From contig JANQQF010000182.1 in NCBI GenBank assembly GCA_028285035.1, positions 1 through 64,000 of the forward strand: a DNA stretch of 64,000 bases. Direction: 5' to 3'. The position numbers and the translations under genes are program-made. Positions within the stretch are counted from its first letter, which is position 1, and each line of letters begins with the position of its first letter. Shown here one piece after another: positions 54,505-63,457 of this stretch. The notes beneath the pieces are model-generated. The model searched no databases and was not told the origin of the DNA. It saw only the letters and a list, made by a program, of their open reading frames with translations. Origin of the DNA: Phycisphaerae bacterium. GTDB lineage: Bacteria > Chloroflexota > Anaerolineae > 4572-78 > J111.

Positions 54505-56127
54505 ATGATGCAAGGTTTAATGATGGATTACCCCCTAACCATCGACCGTATCCTGGAATTCGCCAATCGGATGTTTCCTCGCAAACAAATTATCACCCGA
54601 ATGCCTGATGGGTCCACTCATCGTTATAGCTACAACGACCTGTATAAACGCGTAAAAAAGTTAGCCAATGTCCTAGGCCTGCTTGGTGTGCAGCCCGGTG
54701 ACCGAGTTGGCACGTTTGCGTGGAATAATTATCAACATCTTGAACTTTACTACGCCATCCCCTGTAGCGGCGCGGTATGCCACACCTTAAATATTCGTCT
54801 CTCTCCCGATCAACTGGCCTACATCGTTAATCATGCCGAAGATAAAGTTGTTTTTGTTGATGGCACTTTATTACCTCTTTTTGAAAAAGTCGTCAATGAT
54901 TTAACCACAGTCGAAAAATATGTTCTGTTCAACGTTGATAAAGATGTTGAAACCAGCTTGCCAAATGTTTTATATTATGAAGATTTACTGGCCGAAGCTG
55001 ATGATGAGTATGAGTGGAACATTACCGATGAAAATATGGCTTCGGGGATGTGCTACACCAGTGGCACAACAGGTAATCCAAAGGGGGCGCTATACAGCCA
55101 TCGATCAACCTACTTGCACGCGATGGGCACGAATCTTGCCTCCAGTTTAGGGTTTACCGAAGCCGATACTGCATTATTGATTGTTCCTCAATTCCACGTT
55201 ATGGCCTGGGGCTTCCCTTACTCGGCCTTATTTGCTGGAGCAAATGTTGTCATGCCAGGTCAGCATCTCCAACCGGGTCCATTGATTGAAATGTTGACAG
55301 AGGAGAAAGTAACCGTTGCCAATGGTGTGCCCACCATCTGGACAGGCGTTTTGCAAGAACTTCGAGCTAATCCGCGTGATATTTCATCAGTTCGAGCTTT
55401 AGTCATTGGCGGTTCGGCCCTCCCCCGGGGGATGATTGAAGGCTATGAAAAAGAGTTTGGTATCCCCACCTTACACGCTTGGGGAATGACTGAAATGTCG
55501 CCTTTAGGCACTGTCTCCAAATTGCAACAGCATCACCTTAAGCTTTCGCCCAAGGAACAAATGGATATCCGGGCTAAGCAAGGTTATGCCCTGAACATTG
55601 TGGAAATGCGCACGGTAGGCGACGATGGGCAAGAGTTGCCACGGGATGGCAAGACAATGGGCGAAATTCAGGTCAAAGGACCCTGCATCATTCAAAGTTA
55701 CTACCGCGCTGAAGCTGATACCTTCACCGAGGATGGTTGGTTCCGTACTGGCGATGTTGGAATTATCGATGAAGACGGCTACATGCAAATCACTGATCGC
55801 ACGAAAGATTTGATCAAGAGTGGTGGGGAGTGGATTTCCAGCGTCGATCTAGAGAATATGCTGATGGGGCATCCCGATATTCTCGAGGCGGCTGTTATCG
55901 CTATTCCTGATGCCAAATGGGATGAGCGCCCACTGGCCGCCATCGTTCTCACCGATAAATCTGAAGGTATAACCGAAGAGAAGCTACGAGATTATCTCGC
56001 CCCCAACTTCGCTAAATTCCAGTTGCCCGACAAATTTATTTTTATCGATGAGGTCCCAAAAACCAGTACTGGTAAATTTGATAAAAAAGTATTACGTGGT
56101 CAATATGCTGAAGGAGCTTTAGGATAA
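54505..56127 (+). CDS. Fatty-acid--CoA ligase
   Basis: 540 aa, complete ANL ligase. [19 protein letters not shown] (P-loop, about 187-205), [35 protein letters not shown], and the C-terminal [10 protein letters not shown] with the catalytic Lys. The wording fits the AlkK/FadD medium-to-long chain group. Chain length cannot be told. AAAGGAG precedes the ATG. The next gene overlaps the stop by one base (TAATG), so both are co-translated. Confidence 0.88.
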   Translation: MMQGLMMDYPLTIDRILEFANRMFPRKQIITRMPDGSTHRYSYNDLYKRVKKLANVLGLLGVQPGDRVGTFAWNNYQHLELYYAIPCSGAVCHTLNIRLSPDQLAYIVNHAEDKVVFVDGTLLPLFEKVVNDLTTVEKYVLFNVDKDVETSLPNVLYYEDLLAEADDEYEWNITDENMASGMCYTSGTTGNPKGALYSHRSTYLHAMGTNLASSLGFTEADTALLIVPQFHVMAWGFPYSALFAGANVVMPGQHLQPGPLIEMLTEEKVTVANGVPTIWTGVLQELRANPRDISSVRALVIGGSALPRGMIEGYEKEFGIPTLHAWGMTEMSPLGTVSKLQQHHLKLSPKEQMDIRAKQGYALNIVEMRTVGDDGQELPRDGKTMGEIQVKGPCIIQSYYRAEADTFTEDGWFRTGDVGIIDEDGYMQITDRTKDLIKSGGEWISSVDLENMLMGHPDILEAAVIAIPDAKWDERPLAAIVLTDKSEGITEEKLRDYLAPNFAKFQLPDKFIFIDEVPKTSTGKFDKKVLRGQYAEGALG

Positions 56128-57107
56128 TGAAGGCCATTCTTTGCAATGATTGGGGAAAGCCTGATGATTTAGTGTTAGCTGATGTACCTAGCCCGGTCCC
56201 TGGTCCGGGTGAAATTCTCCTTGGCATCCACGCCTGCGGCATCAATTTTGCTGACACGGTGATGATTGCCGGACAATATCAAGTCCGCCCCCCCCATCCT
56301 TTTAGCCCAGGATTGGAAGTGGCGGGTGAGGTGCTTGAAGTGGGCGAGGGTGTCACGCAAGTTAAGCTAGGTGATCGAGTTATGGCCGTCTGTGGGTATG
56401 GTGGCTATGCCGAAGAGCTAGTTATTCCAGCCAGTTTAGCAGTGCCTATTCCTGACTCAATGGATTATGCGACCGCCGCTAGTTTTGCTGTGGCCTACGG
56501 AACATCGCACATCGCCCTCACGCATCGTGGCCAGTTGCAAGCCGGCGAAGTGCTGCTTGTCCACGGAGCCGCAGGGGGCGTTGGTTTAACGGCGGTCGAA
56601 TTAGGCAAACTTCTAGGCGCAACAGTCATCGCCACGGCTAGTACCCAAGCTAAACTTGATTTGGTGGCCAAATATGGGGCCGACCATCTCATCAATTATA
56701 AGGAAGAGGATTTTCGGACACGGGTCAAAGAGTTAACTAATGGCAAGGGGGCTGATGTCATTTATGATCCAGTGGGCGGTGATGTGTTTGCCCAATCATT
56801 ACGGTGTATCAACTGGCGAGGCCGTTTACTGGTAATTGGATTTGCTGGCGGGCAGATCCCGCAGGCTCCAGCCAATATTCTACTAGTCAAAAATATTAGT
56901 GTTGTGGGGGTCCATTGGGGGGCTTATCTCGACCGTGAGCCTGAGGTCATGCAATCTTCTCTCGCTCAGCTCGTTGAATGGCACGCTGCTGGCAAGCTTT
57001 CACCTCACATTTCTCATCGATTGCCTCTAGAAGAGGCGAGCACTGCATTAAACATGCTAATTAATCGTCAAGCGACTGGAAAAATTGTCTTGGACATCCG
57101 AGCTTAA
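56127..57107 (+). CDS. Zinc-independent quinone oxidoreductase
   Basis: 326 aa, medium-chain dehydrogenase family, QOR branch. The N-terminal GroES-like domain has HACGINFADTVMIAGQYQ and SPGLEVAGEV. The NADPH fold VHGAAGGVGLTAVELGKL is at about 148-165. The zinc-binding Cys/His set of alcohol dehydrogenases is absent. It would reduce quinones or enoyl compounds with NADPH. Coupled to the acyl-CoA ligase (1-base overlap), which hints at a role in lipid or enone metabolism. Confidence 0.85.
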   Translation: MKAILCNDWGKPDDLVLADVPSPVPGPGEILLGIHACGINFADTVMIAGQYQVRPPHPFSPGLEVAGEVLEVGEGVTQVKLGDRVMAVCGYGGYAEELVIPASLAVPIPDSMDYATAASFAVAYGTSHIALTHRGQLQAGEVLLVHGAAGGVGLTAVELGKLLGATVIATASTQAKLDLVAKYGADHLINYKEEDFRTRVKELTNGKGADVIYDPVGGDVFAQSLRCINWRGRLLVIGFAGGQIPQAPANILLVKNISVVGVHWGAYLDREPEVMQSSLAQLVEWHAAGKLSPHISHRLPLEEASTALNMLINRQATGKIVLDIRA

Positions 57108-57117
57108 ATCAAATGAT

Positions 57118-57140
57118 ACAGGGTTCAAATTGAACCCTGT
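57118..57140. terminator. Perfect palindrome, likely terminator
   Basis: 11-bp arms ACAGGGTTCAA and TTGAACCCTGT around one base, followed by GTTTATTTA. Probably ends the acyl-CoA ligase operon; the T-run is imperfect and the loop must open a few pairs. Confidence 0.65.
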
Positions 57141-57158
57141 GTTTATTTATGAAAAGAT

Positions 57159-57512
57159 ATGATGAATATTTCCGATATTGATATTATGCGTGATGGGGGA
57201 ACCATCATCTTCACGATTACAGATGATGGGTGGATTACGGACTATAGTTTACAAAGTCCATTCCTTGGTGAGCCGCGTCCCATTTTTTTGGGGAGGAAGC
57301 AATTAGGGTTCGACTCATCTGAGGAAAAAGAGCTTTTGACTACATTAAAAGCTTGGTATGCCACAGAGGTTGATGAGACATTAGCCGCTGCCATTACAGA
57401 ATTGGAAAATCCGCCATTTGAATTCAAACGCACAGAAATTCATCAACAAGCTAGGCCTTATTTTTTGATAAAGACGGTCATTGATTGTTTGTCAAAGCGA
57501 CAAACTGACTAA
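57159..57512 (+). CDS. Hypothetical protein
   Basis: 117 aa, soluble, mixed alpha/beta (ISDIDIMRDGGTIIFTITDDGW, then EEKELLTTLKAWYATEV). No family recognised. Tandem ATG start without a strong Shine-Dalgarno. Lies between a terminator and a convergent receiver gene. Confidence 0.5.
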   Translation: MMNISDIDIMRDGGTIIFTITDDGWITDYSLQSPFLGEPRPIFLGRKQLGFDSSEEKELLTTLKAWYATEVDETLAAAITELENPPFEFKRTEIHQQARPYFLIKTVIDCLSKRQTD

Positions 57513-57524
57513 GGACAACGATCC

Positions 57525-57908
57525 TTACTTCACAACTTGAGTTTGCTGCGCGCGCTGCAATAAAATTTTTGTATGCTTGAGCAAAACATCAATAGCAAAG
57601 GTCTTACTTAAATAATCATTTGCCCCTAAATCCATAGCTTTGATAATATCTTCTTCACTGTCTTTGGCAGTCAACATCAAGATAGGCGTATCAGCCAATT
57701 CTCGAATACGTTGACACACCTGAAATCCATCTAAATAAGGCATCATTACATCAAGAATCACGAGGTCTGGTCGATGTTCATAAAAAGCGCGTAAAGCAGC
57801 TTTTCCATCATTGGCAATGACGACATCGTAGCCGGCGTTTCCCAAAGCCCGCTTCATCATCCCCGCCAAATCAACATCATCATCAACCAATAAAATTTTG
57901 TCACTCAC
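57525..57908 (-). CDS. Single-domain response regulator
   Basis: 127 aa, receiver domain only. The acidic pair is in LLVDDDVDL, the phospho-acceptor Asp in LVILDVMMPYLDG (about Asp54), the Thr in MLTAKDS and the Lys in LSKTFAID. There is no DNA-binding domain, so it acts by protein contact or in a phosphorelay. GTG start (57908) with GAGGAGAG upstream. No kinase is adjacent; the two kinases at 10.4 and 19.7 kb are candidates only by absence of others. Confidence 0.9.
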   Translation of the reverse strand: MSDKILLVDDDVDLAGMMKRALGNAGYDVVIANDGKAALRAFYEHRPDLVILDVMMPYLDGFQVCQRIRELADTPILMLTAKDSEEDIIKAMDLGANDYLSKTFAIDVLLKHTKILLQRAQQTQVVK

Positions 57909-58295
57909 AGCAGTCTCTCCTCCTCTGGTGATGTTGCGTACATGTACTACAAATATACGGCAACAGTCTCAAATACAAGTTTTTGTACAATCAGTACGAA
58001 CTTTTGTTTATCAGTTAAATTAGACTAACCCCTATCATTCCTTAACATTGTAAATTCTGATAGCTTTCCATTGACAAAGCCGCAAGCTTTTCGTCAGATA
58101 TACGTCAGGTTTATGACAAGAAATTTTGATCCATCTCTATTAAACTATATCCAATCTCACATTTTAAGCTTGTTAATGTTTACAGCCGGAACCTTACTTT
58201 ATACCCACTCGTCATACCTGATGTGAGAGGGAAAACGTATCAATCAATTATGGATGATAAAAATTTATCACTAATAAATATGGAGGATGTATCAA
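57909..58295. other. Intergenic region with tandem CGTCAG boxes
   Basis: 387 bases between divergent genes. TTGACA (58071-58076) is followed by two direct repeats, CGTCAG at 58092-58097 and 58103-58108, spaced 11 bp, one helical turn. This spacing suits an OmpR/PhoB-type regulator. No convincing -10 is placed. The remaining sequence is AT-rich with no gene seen. Confidence 0.35.
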
Positions 58296-58505
58296 ATGAA
58301 AATACGTAATTCTACTCCCATTGTTGTTCAAGATGTAGATTGGTCTGATGTTCTAGCTTCAATTTCTGACAAAGATTTAGACTTATTGATTTCGGCGAAT
58401 ACAAAAATGGGGAATAAAGAAGCGGTCCTTACACGGCAAGAACTTGAGGCCTTTGTTCGCTGGCAGCCTCATCTCGACTCAGTTTCTATAGGATCACAAT
58501 CCTAA
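58296..58505 (+). CDS. Small hypothetical protein
   Basis: 69 aa, acidic (VQDVDWSDVLASISDKDLDLLI ... LTRQELEAFVRW). GGAGGA lies 9 bases before this ATG. An ATG at 58287 lies right behind GGAGG and cannot use it. Family not recognised. Confidence 0.55.
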   Translation: MKIRNSTPIVVQDVDWSDVLASISDKDLDLLISANTKMGNKEAVLTRQELEAFVRWQPHLDSVSIGSQS

Positions 58506-58517
58506 TGCTCAAGTTGA

Positions 58518-59045
58518 TCAACCGTGCTTGGATCCATCAGGCAAAATAGCACCCTTGATGCTTTTTGCCTGATTTAATTGTTCCTCCGATACTTTCGCCC
58601 CATTCAAATTCGCCCGAACAAAATTCGCGCCTTGCAGATTTCCCCCACGTAAATTGGCAATCGTTAAGCCTGCCCCACTAAATACACTTTCAATCAACTT
58701 GGCCCAGCTTAAATTAGCTTCTGAAAGATTAGCATTACGCAGATTGGCATTCAACAGGCTAACCCCTTCAAGATTAGCTTCACGTAAGTCTGCGCCTAAC
58801 AGTTGAGCATTATCAAGCTTGGCACTCACTAAATTCGCTCGAACTAAATTCGCGCCTGTCAGATCGGCACCCCCCAAATTTACCCCAACCAATTGGGCAT
58901 TCCGGAGGTTGGCATATCGCAAATCGACGCGGCTCAAATTTGCACCAACCAAGTTAATTCCAGACAAATCCAAATTACGCAAATCAGGCGTTTCACCTAT
59001 GCTTCGAGCACTTGCAATTCTTTCCATAACATCTGCTTGTTTCAT
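58518..59045 (-). CDS. Pentapeptide-repeat protein
   Basis: 175 aa. After about 20 residues, about 28 consecutive A[DN]Lxx pentapeptides (for example ANLSRVDLRYANLRNAQL) build a right-handed quadrilateral beta-helix. The repeats stop near residue 155, and a short helical tail ends LPDGSKHG. Some members mimic DNA and shield gyrase; most have no known role. Upstream of it the 59046-59306 gap holds only a terminator. Confidence 0.88.
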   Translation of the reverse strand: MKQADVMERIASARSIGETPDLRNLDLSGINLVGANLSRVDLRYANLRNAQLVGVNLGGADLTGANLVRANLVSAKLDNAQLLGADLREANLEGVSLLNANLRNANLSEANLSWAKLIESVFSGAGLTIANLRGGNLQGANFVRANLNGAKVSEEQLNQAKSIKGAILPDGSKHG

Positions 59046-59232
59046 AACACTCTATCTTCTGTCAGGGGTGATCTTTTCAATGCGTATTTATGTTTCAAAT
59101 GATGGTCGATAGTCTCACAACTCTAGGTTATGTGAATAATTTATTGGAAATTCAGTAAAGATCAATACATTTGCAGAAGCAGCGGAACACTGCTCAACTG
59201 TATCAGTATAACATCAATGTCAGATTAACAAC

Positions 59233-59268
59233 AAAAAAGGTTGTGACTCGATCAATCACAACCCTTTT
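59233..59268 (-). terminator. Terminator of the HerA/nuclease operon
   Basis: GGTTGTGA (59239-59246) pairs with TCACAACC (59256-59263). On the minus strand the stem is followed by a six-base T-run (59233-59238). It lies 39 bases after the nuclease stop. Confidence 0.85.
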
Positions 59269-59306
59269 ATTGAAAACCACTTGTAGGAGACGTCGATTTA
59301 GTCCAT

Positions 59307-60188
59307 TTATCCCCAATTCAAATCATTACTCAAATCGGCCAAAGAACGTTGCCCAGTCTTCTTCTTGCCCTTCATCTTCTCGGCCCCTTTTTTAGCTACG
59401 ATTCGTTTGGCAATCATATCAGCCAAAACCTTATCAGGCATTTCTTTTGGCTGTTTCTTTTGCCATTCAACAGCATCCTGACCAGGCTCACAAATATCAA
59501 GATATGGACAGTACCCGTGTCCCCAGTGATCACGTGGCAGAATGTCGTCTTCAGGCAATTCATCCATAGCTAAACCATCGAGCATTCGACGAATGCGGTA
59601 AAGCAAGTCCTCCATCATCACTGGATCTGGATAAACTTCGTAGGCTAAATGCTCCAAATTATCTCGATTCTCATAATAGATGATCGCCCCTTTGAGCGGA
59701 ATTGTATGTTCATAATACTCACCAATACCCCATAAATAAATCTGAGCCTGTCGTACGTGCTCTTCTTTTGGAATTTTGGCTGCCTTCAATTTATCAAATT
59801 CACTCGCAGCCGTTGTTTTGAATTCTAAGGCCCAAAATCCAACGGCCCCAGGATCAACAGTTGCAGTGGGGGGAATATGTAAAATCCCGTCACAAAAGCC
59901 GTGAATACGGTACTCAGGCACCTCAAAAAATACTTCCTGGGCTAAACAAGTACGGGCTAAATCTCGTTGTAATCGCTCGTGGCTGTTTGTTCCCACGGAG
60001 AGTATACGGCCGATACGAGCATCAAGTGGGGGCTTTCGATGTCCTTGTAACTCAAAGGCTACATAAAGCATACACCCTTTGGCCAAGGAAGAGGGCTTAA
60101 TATAAGTTTCTTTCTTTTTTCCATAGCGATCTTCTTGTAACCAGTTTAGGGCATAAGTCGCAGCTGTTGTCTTCTTCTTTCTAGGCAT
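59307..60188 (-). CDS. Cas4-like PD-(D/E)XK nuclease
   Basis: 293 aa. RecB/Cas4-type nuclease core: GTNSHERLQ (His70), FCDGIL (Asp100), LEFKT (Glu122-x-Lys124) and VRQAQIYLWG (Gln147/149), the last being the motif that follows the active site in RecB-family nucleases. Probable iron-sulfur ligands are Cys39 before the core and Cys227 and Cys233 in GYCPYLDIC after it. The usual fourth Cys position is His224. The C-terminus is Lys-rich. Starts 18 bp after the HerA-like gene, with GGAGTAGGA before the ATG. No Cas1/Cas2 or CRISPR is near, so it most likely processes DNA with the HerA motor. Confidence 0.8.
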   Translation of the reverse strand: MPRKKKTTAATYALNWLQEDRYGKKKETYIKPSSLAKGCMLYVAFELQGHRKPPLDARIGRILSVGTNSHERLQRDLARTCLAQEVFFEVPEYRIHGFCDGILHIPPTATVDPGAVGFWALEFKTTAASEFDKLKAAKIPKEEHVRQAQIYLWGIGEYYEHTIPLKGAIIYYENRDNLEHLAYEVYPDPVMMEDLLYRIRRMLDGLAMDELPEDDILPRDHWGHGYCPYLDICEPGQDAVEWQKKQPKEMPDKVLADMIAKRIVAKKGAEKMKGKKKTGQRSLADLSNDLNWG

Positions 60189-60205
60189 TGTCCTACTCCG
60201 TCTGT

Positions 60206-61456
60206 TTATCTAAAGAAGTATCGCGTTTCACCTGCGGTATTAATCCCGCTCAACGGGTCAACCTTGAACATAAAGGGGTATTGCGCGGTCACTCGTCCAA
60301 CGGCCAGGGCATGTTTTTGGCGAAGACGGCGCACAAATGCAGCCATCGTCTCGTAATCAGTGGCCGCCCCCCGTGAAACATGGCGAACATCATCATCGAA
60401 GGGAATCCGCAACAAAAATAAATTATCCGCTTGACGCAAAATTGTCTCATCCAGCCCGTGAATCATATTCGTCACAAAAAAACTGGTGATCCCCAAATGA
60501 CGCGCCCGAGTGACAATGTAGTCAATGCTCTGACGCGATACATAAAGGTGTGCTTCCTCGAAAAACATAAAGGGATAACGATGGGTCTCGTTATCGATCT
60601 CTTGGATGCACAGTTCCTTAACCAACTCGATGATCGCCTGCACAAATCCTTCACGGGCTAAGTTGGATAAGGCAGAAACATCAATCACCAAGGCCCCACC
60701 GTTACGAATTTTTTGAAATGCTTTGCTTAATGAGGCTCCTTCTTGAGCATTTCGAGAAAAAATCCGGGTATTTTTGAGTGCTTCCAACCGTGAACGAATC
60801 GCTTGATTAACAACTAAAGAGTTCCCTCCACTGCCAAATTCATTTGATTCAGCCATTTGAATGAGTTGATCCAAGCCAATGTAGGGGGCCTCACCCTGTT
60901 CCTGCTCCATCATCCGGGCTTCGTGCCACAGACGAATCAAACGGTTTTCAAAGTAGAGGGCAGAAACTTCGGGAAGACCAAAACGCTGGAGTAGGGTCAT
61001 CAGAGGGGCCAGACCAAATTGGCGAACGCTCAAGCGAAAATTACCGCCTGCCTCTAAATGAATGATGCCAGGTTGAGTAACTTCGCCTGTTTCAGGATCA
61101 GTTTGAAGTTTGGGAAGATGAATATATTCACGATTGATATCAAAAACAATGCAGGGGGCACCGTTGCTAATGAGTTGTAACAGAATTACCTTTGAAAGAT
61201 GGCTTTTGCCACTCCCTTTCACACCTGTCACAACATTAACCTTCTCTAAATCCTGTCCTTCAATAAAGAACTCTTGACCTGAGAGCGTATGCCCTAAGAA
61301 TAAAGGGTGTCCCTGATCACGGGTAGCATTTGAAACGACCTCCTCATCGGAGGTCCGTACCACCTCTACATCACGTGTGGGGATCCACCCATCCCACTCT
61401 TCCCAATCAGTCGTTATTAGGCCGCCTGTTCGGCCATTGATTTGGGTTGCGTCCAT
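60206..61456 (-). CDS. HerA-like DNA-translocating ATPase
   Basis: 416 aa. HerA/FtsK-clade motor: Walker A GVKGSGKSH (78-86), IVFDINREY, Walker B ALVIDVSAL with a second acidic site FMFFEEAHLY, and sensor/arginine region RARHLGITSFFVTNMIHG ... ETILRQADNLFLLRIPFDDD. HerA forms hexameric rings that feed DNA to a nuclease (NurA in archaea). Here the HAS-barrel that normally opens HerA is not at its N-terminus; the upstream gene appears to encode it separately, with a 40-bp overlap in another frame. AAAGG precedes the ATG. Confidence 0.85.
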   Translation of the reverse strand: MDATQINGRTGGLITTDWEEWDGWIPTRDVEVVRTSDEEVVSNATRDQGHPLFLGHTLSGQEFFIEGQDLEKVNVVTGVKGSGKSHLSKVILLQLISNGAPCIVFDINREYIHLPKLQTDPETGEVTQPGIIHLEAGGNFRLSVRQFGLAPLMTLLQRFGLPEVSALYFENRLIRLWHEARMMEQEQGEAPYIGLDQLIQMAESNEFGSGGNSLVVNQAIRSRLEALKNTRIFSRNAQEGASLSKAFQKIRNGGALVIDVSALSNLAREGFVQAIIELVKELCIQEIDNETHRYPFMFFEEAHLYVSRQSIDYIVTRARHLGITSFFVTNMIHGLDETILRQADNLFLLRIPFDDDVRHVSRGAATDYETMAAFVRRLRQKHALAVGRVTAQYPFMFKVDPLSGINTAGETRYFFR

Positions 61457-61758
61457 TGAGCGACCTTTCTAATTTTGGCAATCGCCAATTTGAAATTACT
61501 CATCTCCGACAATCCATCTTGGGAAAGTGCTGGCAACCCAAGTTCTTCTTCTGTAGGTAATTCTGAGATTAATTCCATCATCTCATTTAGGAGTGAGGGA
61601 TAATTAATGGAACGAAATTCAATGACCTGAACAATCACACCTCGATCACTCCCCTTTTCGCGAAGCGTTAAATTTTCTCCGACTCGCAAATCCACTTCTT
61701 TGGGGTTAAAGAGTAACTCAACGATATCTCCCTTAATTTGTCTAATTTGGATATTCAT
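61417..61758 (-). CDS. Small HAS-barrel-like protein
   Basis: 113 aa from ATG 61758, chosen because AGGAGG lies about 9 bases upstream. Its first half (IKGDIVELLFNPKEVDLRVGENLTLRE) is a beta-rich segment, similar in size and spacing to the HAS-barrel of HerA-type ATPases. The second half is helical (YPSLLNEMMELISELPTEEE) and carries KLAIAKIRKVAQW. It overlaps the HerA-like gene by 40 bp. Family assignment rests on fold-like appearance and position, not on a clear motif. First gene of the operon. Confidence 0.6.
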   Translation of the reverse strand: MNIQIRQIKGDIVELLFNPKEVDLRVGENLTLREKGSDRGVIVQVIEFRSINYPSLLNEMMELISELPTEEELGLPALSQDGLSEMSNFKLAIAKIRKVAQWTQPKSMAEQAA

Positions 61759-61810
61759 CTGGGTAATCCTCCTGTTCGGCATTCTGATTTGTAAAAATCA
61801 ATAACTGCCT

Positions 61811-61833
61811 TTGTGTTGAGTAATCAAGTCAAG
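61811..61833. promoter_or_regulatory. Operator A (HerA leader)
   Basis: 23 bp matching TTGTGTTGA-N4-TCAAGTCAAG. It lies in the leader of the HerA operon, about 43-65 bases after the predicted transcription start. Only one half of the palindrome is well kept. 20 of 23 positions agree among the three copies. Confidence 0.8.
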
Positions 61834-61883
61834 ATATTTTACAAAAAAAGAGATCAACTTACCTCTATTATTTTGACAAATGA

Positions 61884-61912
61884 AATATAACACAATTGTG
61901 TTGACTTGTCAA
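61884..61912 (-). promoter_or_regulatory. Promoter of the HerA/nuclease operon
   Basis: Minus strand: perfect -35 TTGACA (61907-61912), 17-bp spacer (61890-61906), -10 TATATT (61884-61889). The -35 box lies inside operator B, so a bound repressor would block polymerase. The leader is about 118 bases. Confidence 0.85.
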
Positions 61913-61918
61913 GTCAAG
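61896..61918. promoter_or_regulatory. Operator B (HerA promoter)
   Basis: 23-bp site whose core is a perfect palindrome TTGACTTG-T-CAAGTCAA (61901-61917). It is the best of the three copies and overlaps the -35 box. Confidence 0.85.
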
Positions 61919-61930
61919 TTTTGATTGAGT

Positions 61931-61955
61931 AAAAAAGGCTCTGTTAAAAGAGCCT
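61931..61955 (-). terminator. Terminator of the XRE/ImmA operon
   Basis: AGGCTCT (61936-61942) pairs with AGAGCCT (61949-61955). On the minus strand a six-base T-run follows (61931-61936). It ends the XRE/ImmA transcript just before operator B, so the HerA operon needs its own promoter. Confidence 0.9.
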
Positions 61956-61984
61956 AGTACCAAACTTTTTTCACCCAAATGTTC

Positions 61985-62893
61985 TTATTGTTTAGCCTTT
62001 AATTGATTAATATAACTAACATCTGCCTCAGCAATAGCGCGGTCGATCTTTCGCTCATACACCAGACACACTTCCATCAATGTTTGAGCAAAATCAGGGT
62101 CGGTGTCAGCATAAAGACGTCCCAAATTCCACGATAATGAAGCCTCTTCTCGTTCAAAGCCAGCAGCTTTAGCAATTTCGAGCGCTTGATGATAGGCATC
62201 TTTAGCTCGCGCAATCTGTCCAATTGTTGAGTATAACTGTCCTTGTCCAATAAGTCGATGTATCGCTTGGCGTTGATCGTGAGTTGAGAGGGATTGACTG
62301 GGATAGAGTTGCCCATTCGGGGCCACATACAGGCGCCCCATTGCTTCAAGCCGAATACGCAGGGCAGTAATTGATACCCTAAATTGATCTCGTAATTGAT
62401 AAAGAGTCGGCCAATGAAACAGGTTAATGTCTTCAATCGTTGGCAATAAGAGAGACTCCGGCATCAACAGATAACTAGCGAACCGCTCGGCCTGCCACTC
62501 ACGGCGGTCCTTGGCACTTTGCTTATAACGGCAAATATAATTCTGGTCAGAGGCATCCTCCCCTTCAGCCAAATGCAAATGATAATGACCAATTTCGTGC
62601 GCAATCGTATACTCATAGACACCTGGAAATCGATCAAAGTAATCCATCCGACGTTCATTCAGGCGAATGGTCTGAGTACTAGGTAAAAGATAAGCCAAAA
62701 TCGGCTCATCCTCAGTATCAGGGATGCCCAACCATTCGATATTTAACTCAAGCAAAAAATCGGCGATTTTTTCCACTGGTACAGGTGGCTCAAATATAGG
62801 CTCAATCTCTTGTTCATATTGATCAAGTAAGGACTCGGCTAACTCTTCCAAATCGGCGTCGGAGAAAAAGGGAACTTGTGGATTAATTTTCAT
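61985..62893 (-). CDS. ImmA/IrrE-family metallopeptidase with TPR-like tail
   Basis: 302 aa. The zinc site HEIGH is at 99-103, and a further acidic ligand is in EWQAERFASYLLMP (about Glu132). The C-terminal third (about 215-290) is helical and TPR-like (YSTIGQIARAKDAYHQALE). ImmA cleaves its cognate XRE repressor when the cell meets DNA damage; IrrE does the same to DdrO in Deinococcus. By analogy it would cut the upstream XRE protein, and the tail could sense the trigger. 26 bp after the XRE gene. Confidence 0.85.
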   Translation of the reverse strand: MKINPQVPFFSDADLEELAESLLDQYEQEIEPIFEPPVPVEKIADFLLELNIEWLGIPDTEDEPILAYLLPSTQTIRLNERRMDYFDRFPGVYEYTIAHEIGHYHLHLAEGEDASDQNYICRYKQSAKDRREWQAERFASYLLMPESLLLPTIEDINLFHWPTLYQLRDQFRVSITALRIRLEAMGRLYVAPNGQLYPSQSLSTHDQRQAIHRLIGQGQLYSTIGQIARAKDAYHQALEIAKAAGFEREEASLSWNLGRLYADTDPDFAQTLMEVCLVYERKIDRAIAEADVSYINQLKAKQ

Positions 62894-62919
62894 AATCGTT
62901 TACCTTATAAGATCTATAC

Positions 62920-63297
62920 TTACTCAGTCTCATCAAGAAACTTTTGGAGTTGTTTTTGGCTTATTTTCCGCGATTGGAGACGACGCAGAAGCACGCCAGC
63001 TTCAGGAATCTCAGCTACAACTTCTTGCAAGGCTCGCTGGTCAAACTTCCCAGCTAAATCCAACAAGGCTTCAGGGTCTGTTTCAAGCAATTTTGCCAAA
63101 CCACGAATCAATGGCTCACTTGGCAAAATTTCGAGACGATCATTCTCGATTTTGCTAATGTATGTAAAATCTGCCTTCAAACCAGTCGCTTGCAATTTCT
63201 CGGCCAAATCTCGCTGAGTTAACCGTTGCATTCGACGTAATTTACGAATTGTTTGTCCAAAGGTTAAAGTACTCTCCTCTGAAACGTGTCCACTCAT
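62920..63297 (-). CDS. XRE-family repressor
   Basis: 125 aa. Helix-turn-helix in the N-terminal half (FGQTIRKLRRMQRLTQRDLA ... FTYISKIENDR). The C-terminal half is helical (FDQRALQEVVAEIPEAG ... ISQKQLQKFLDETE) and could hold the dimer and cleavage region. Partner of the ImmA-like protease. Its promoter carries operator C, so it probably represses itself and, through operators A and B, the HerA operon. Shine-Dalgarno TAGGAG 9 bases before ATG. Confidence 0.88.
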   Translation of the reverse strand: MSGHVSEESTLTFGQTIRKLRRMQRLTQRDLAEKLQATGLKADFTYISKIENDRLEILPSEPLIRGLAKLLETDPEALLDLAGKFDQRALQEVVAEIPEAGVLLRRLQSRKISQKQLQKFLDETE

Positions 63298-63428
63298 TTA
63301 ACCAACTCCTAACCAGGTTCTTTGTAGATGGTCAATTCTCACAATCAACATTTAGTAGTCAAATTGTAAACTGGGGCTATTTAACCACTAGATGTAGTAA
63401 AGATTTGTGATTTCCCGTCTGTATTTCT

Positions 63429-63457
63429 AGTGTATTCGTTTTGTGTTGAGTTGTCAA
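63429..63457 (-). promoter_or_regulatory. Promoter of the XRE/ImmA operon
   Basis: Minus strand: perfect -35 TTGACA (63452-63457), 17-bp spacer, -10 TACACT (63429-63434). Same geometry relative to the operator as in the HerA promoter. The leader is about 125 bases. Confidence 0.8.

Noticed and set aside
57118..57140. Perfect palindrome as an operator
   Set aside because: Its place 11 bases after a stop codon and the following T-rich run fit a terminator better; no second copy was seen.
59307..60188. Cas4 as part of a CRISPR adaptation locus
   Set aside because: No cas1, cas2 or repeat array within the window; the HerA motor is the obvious partner.
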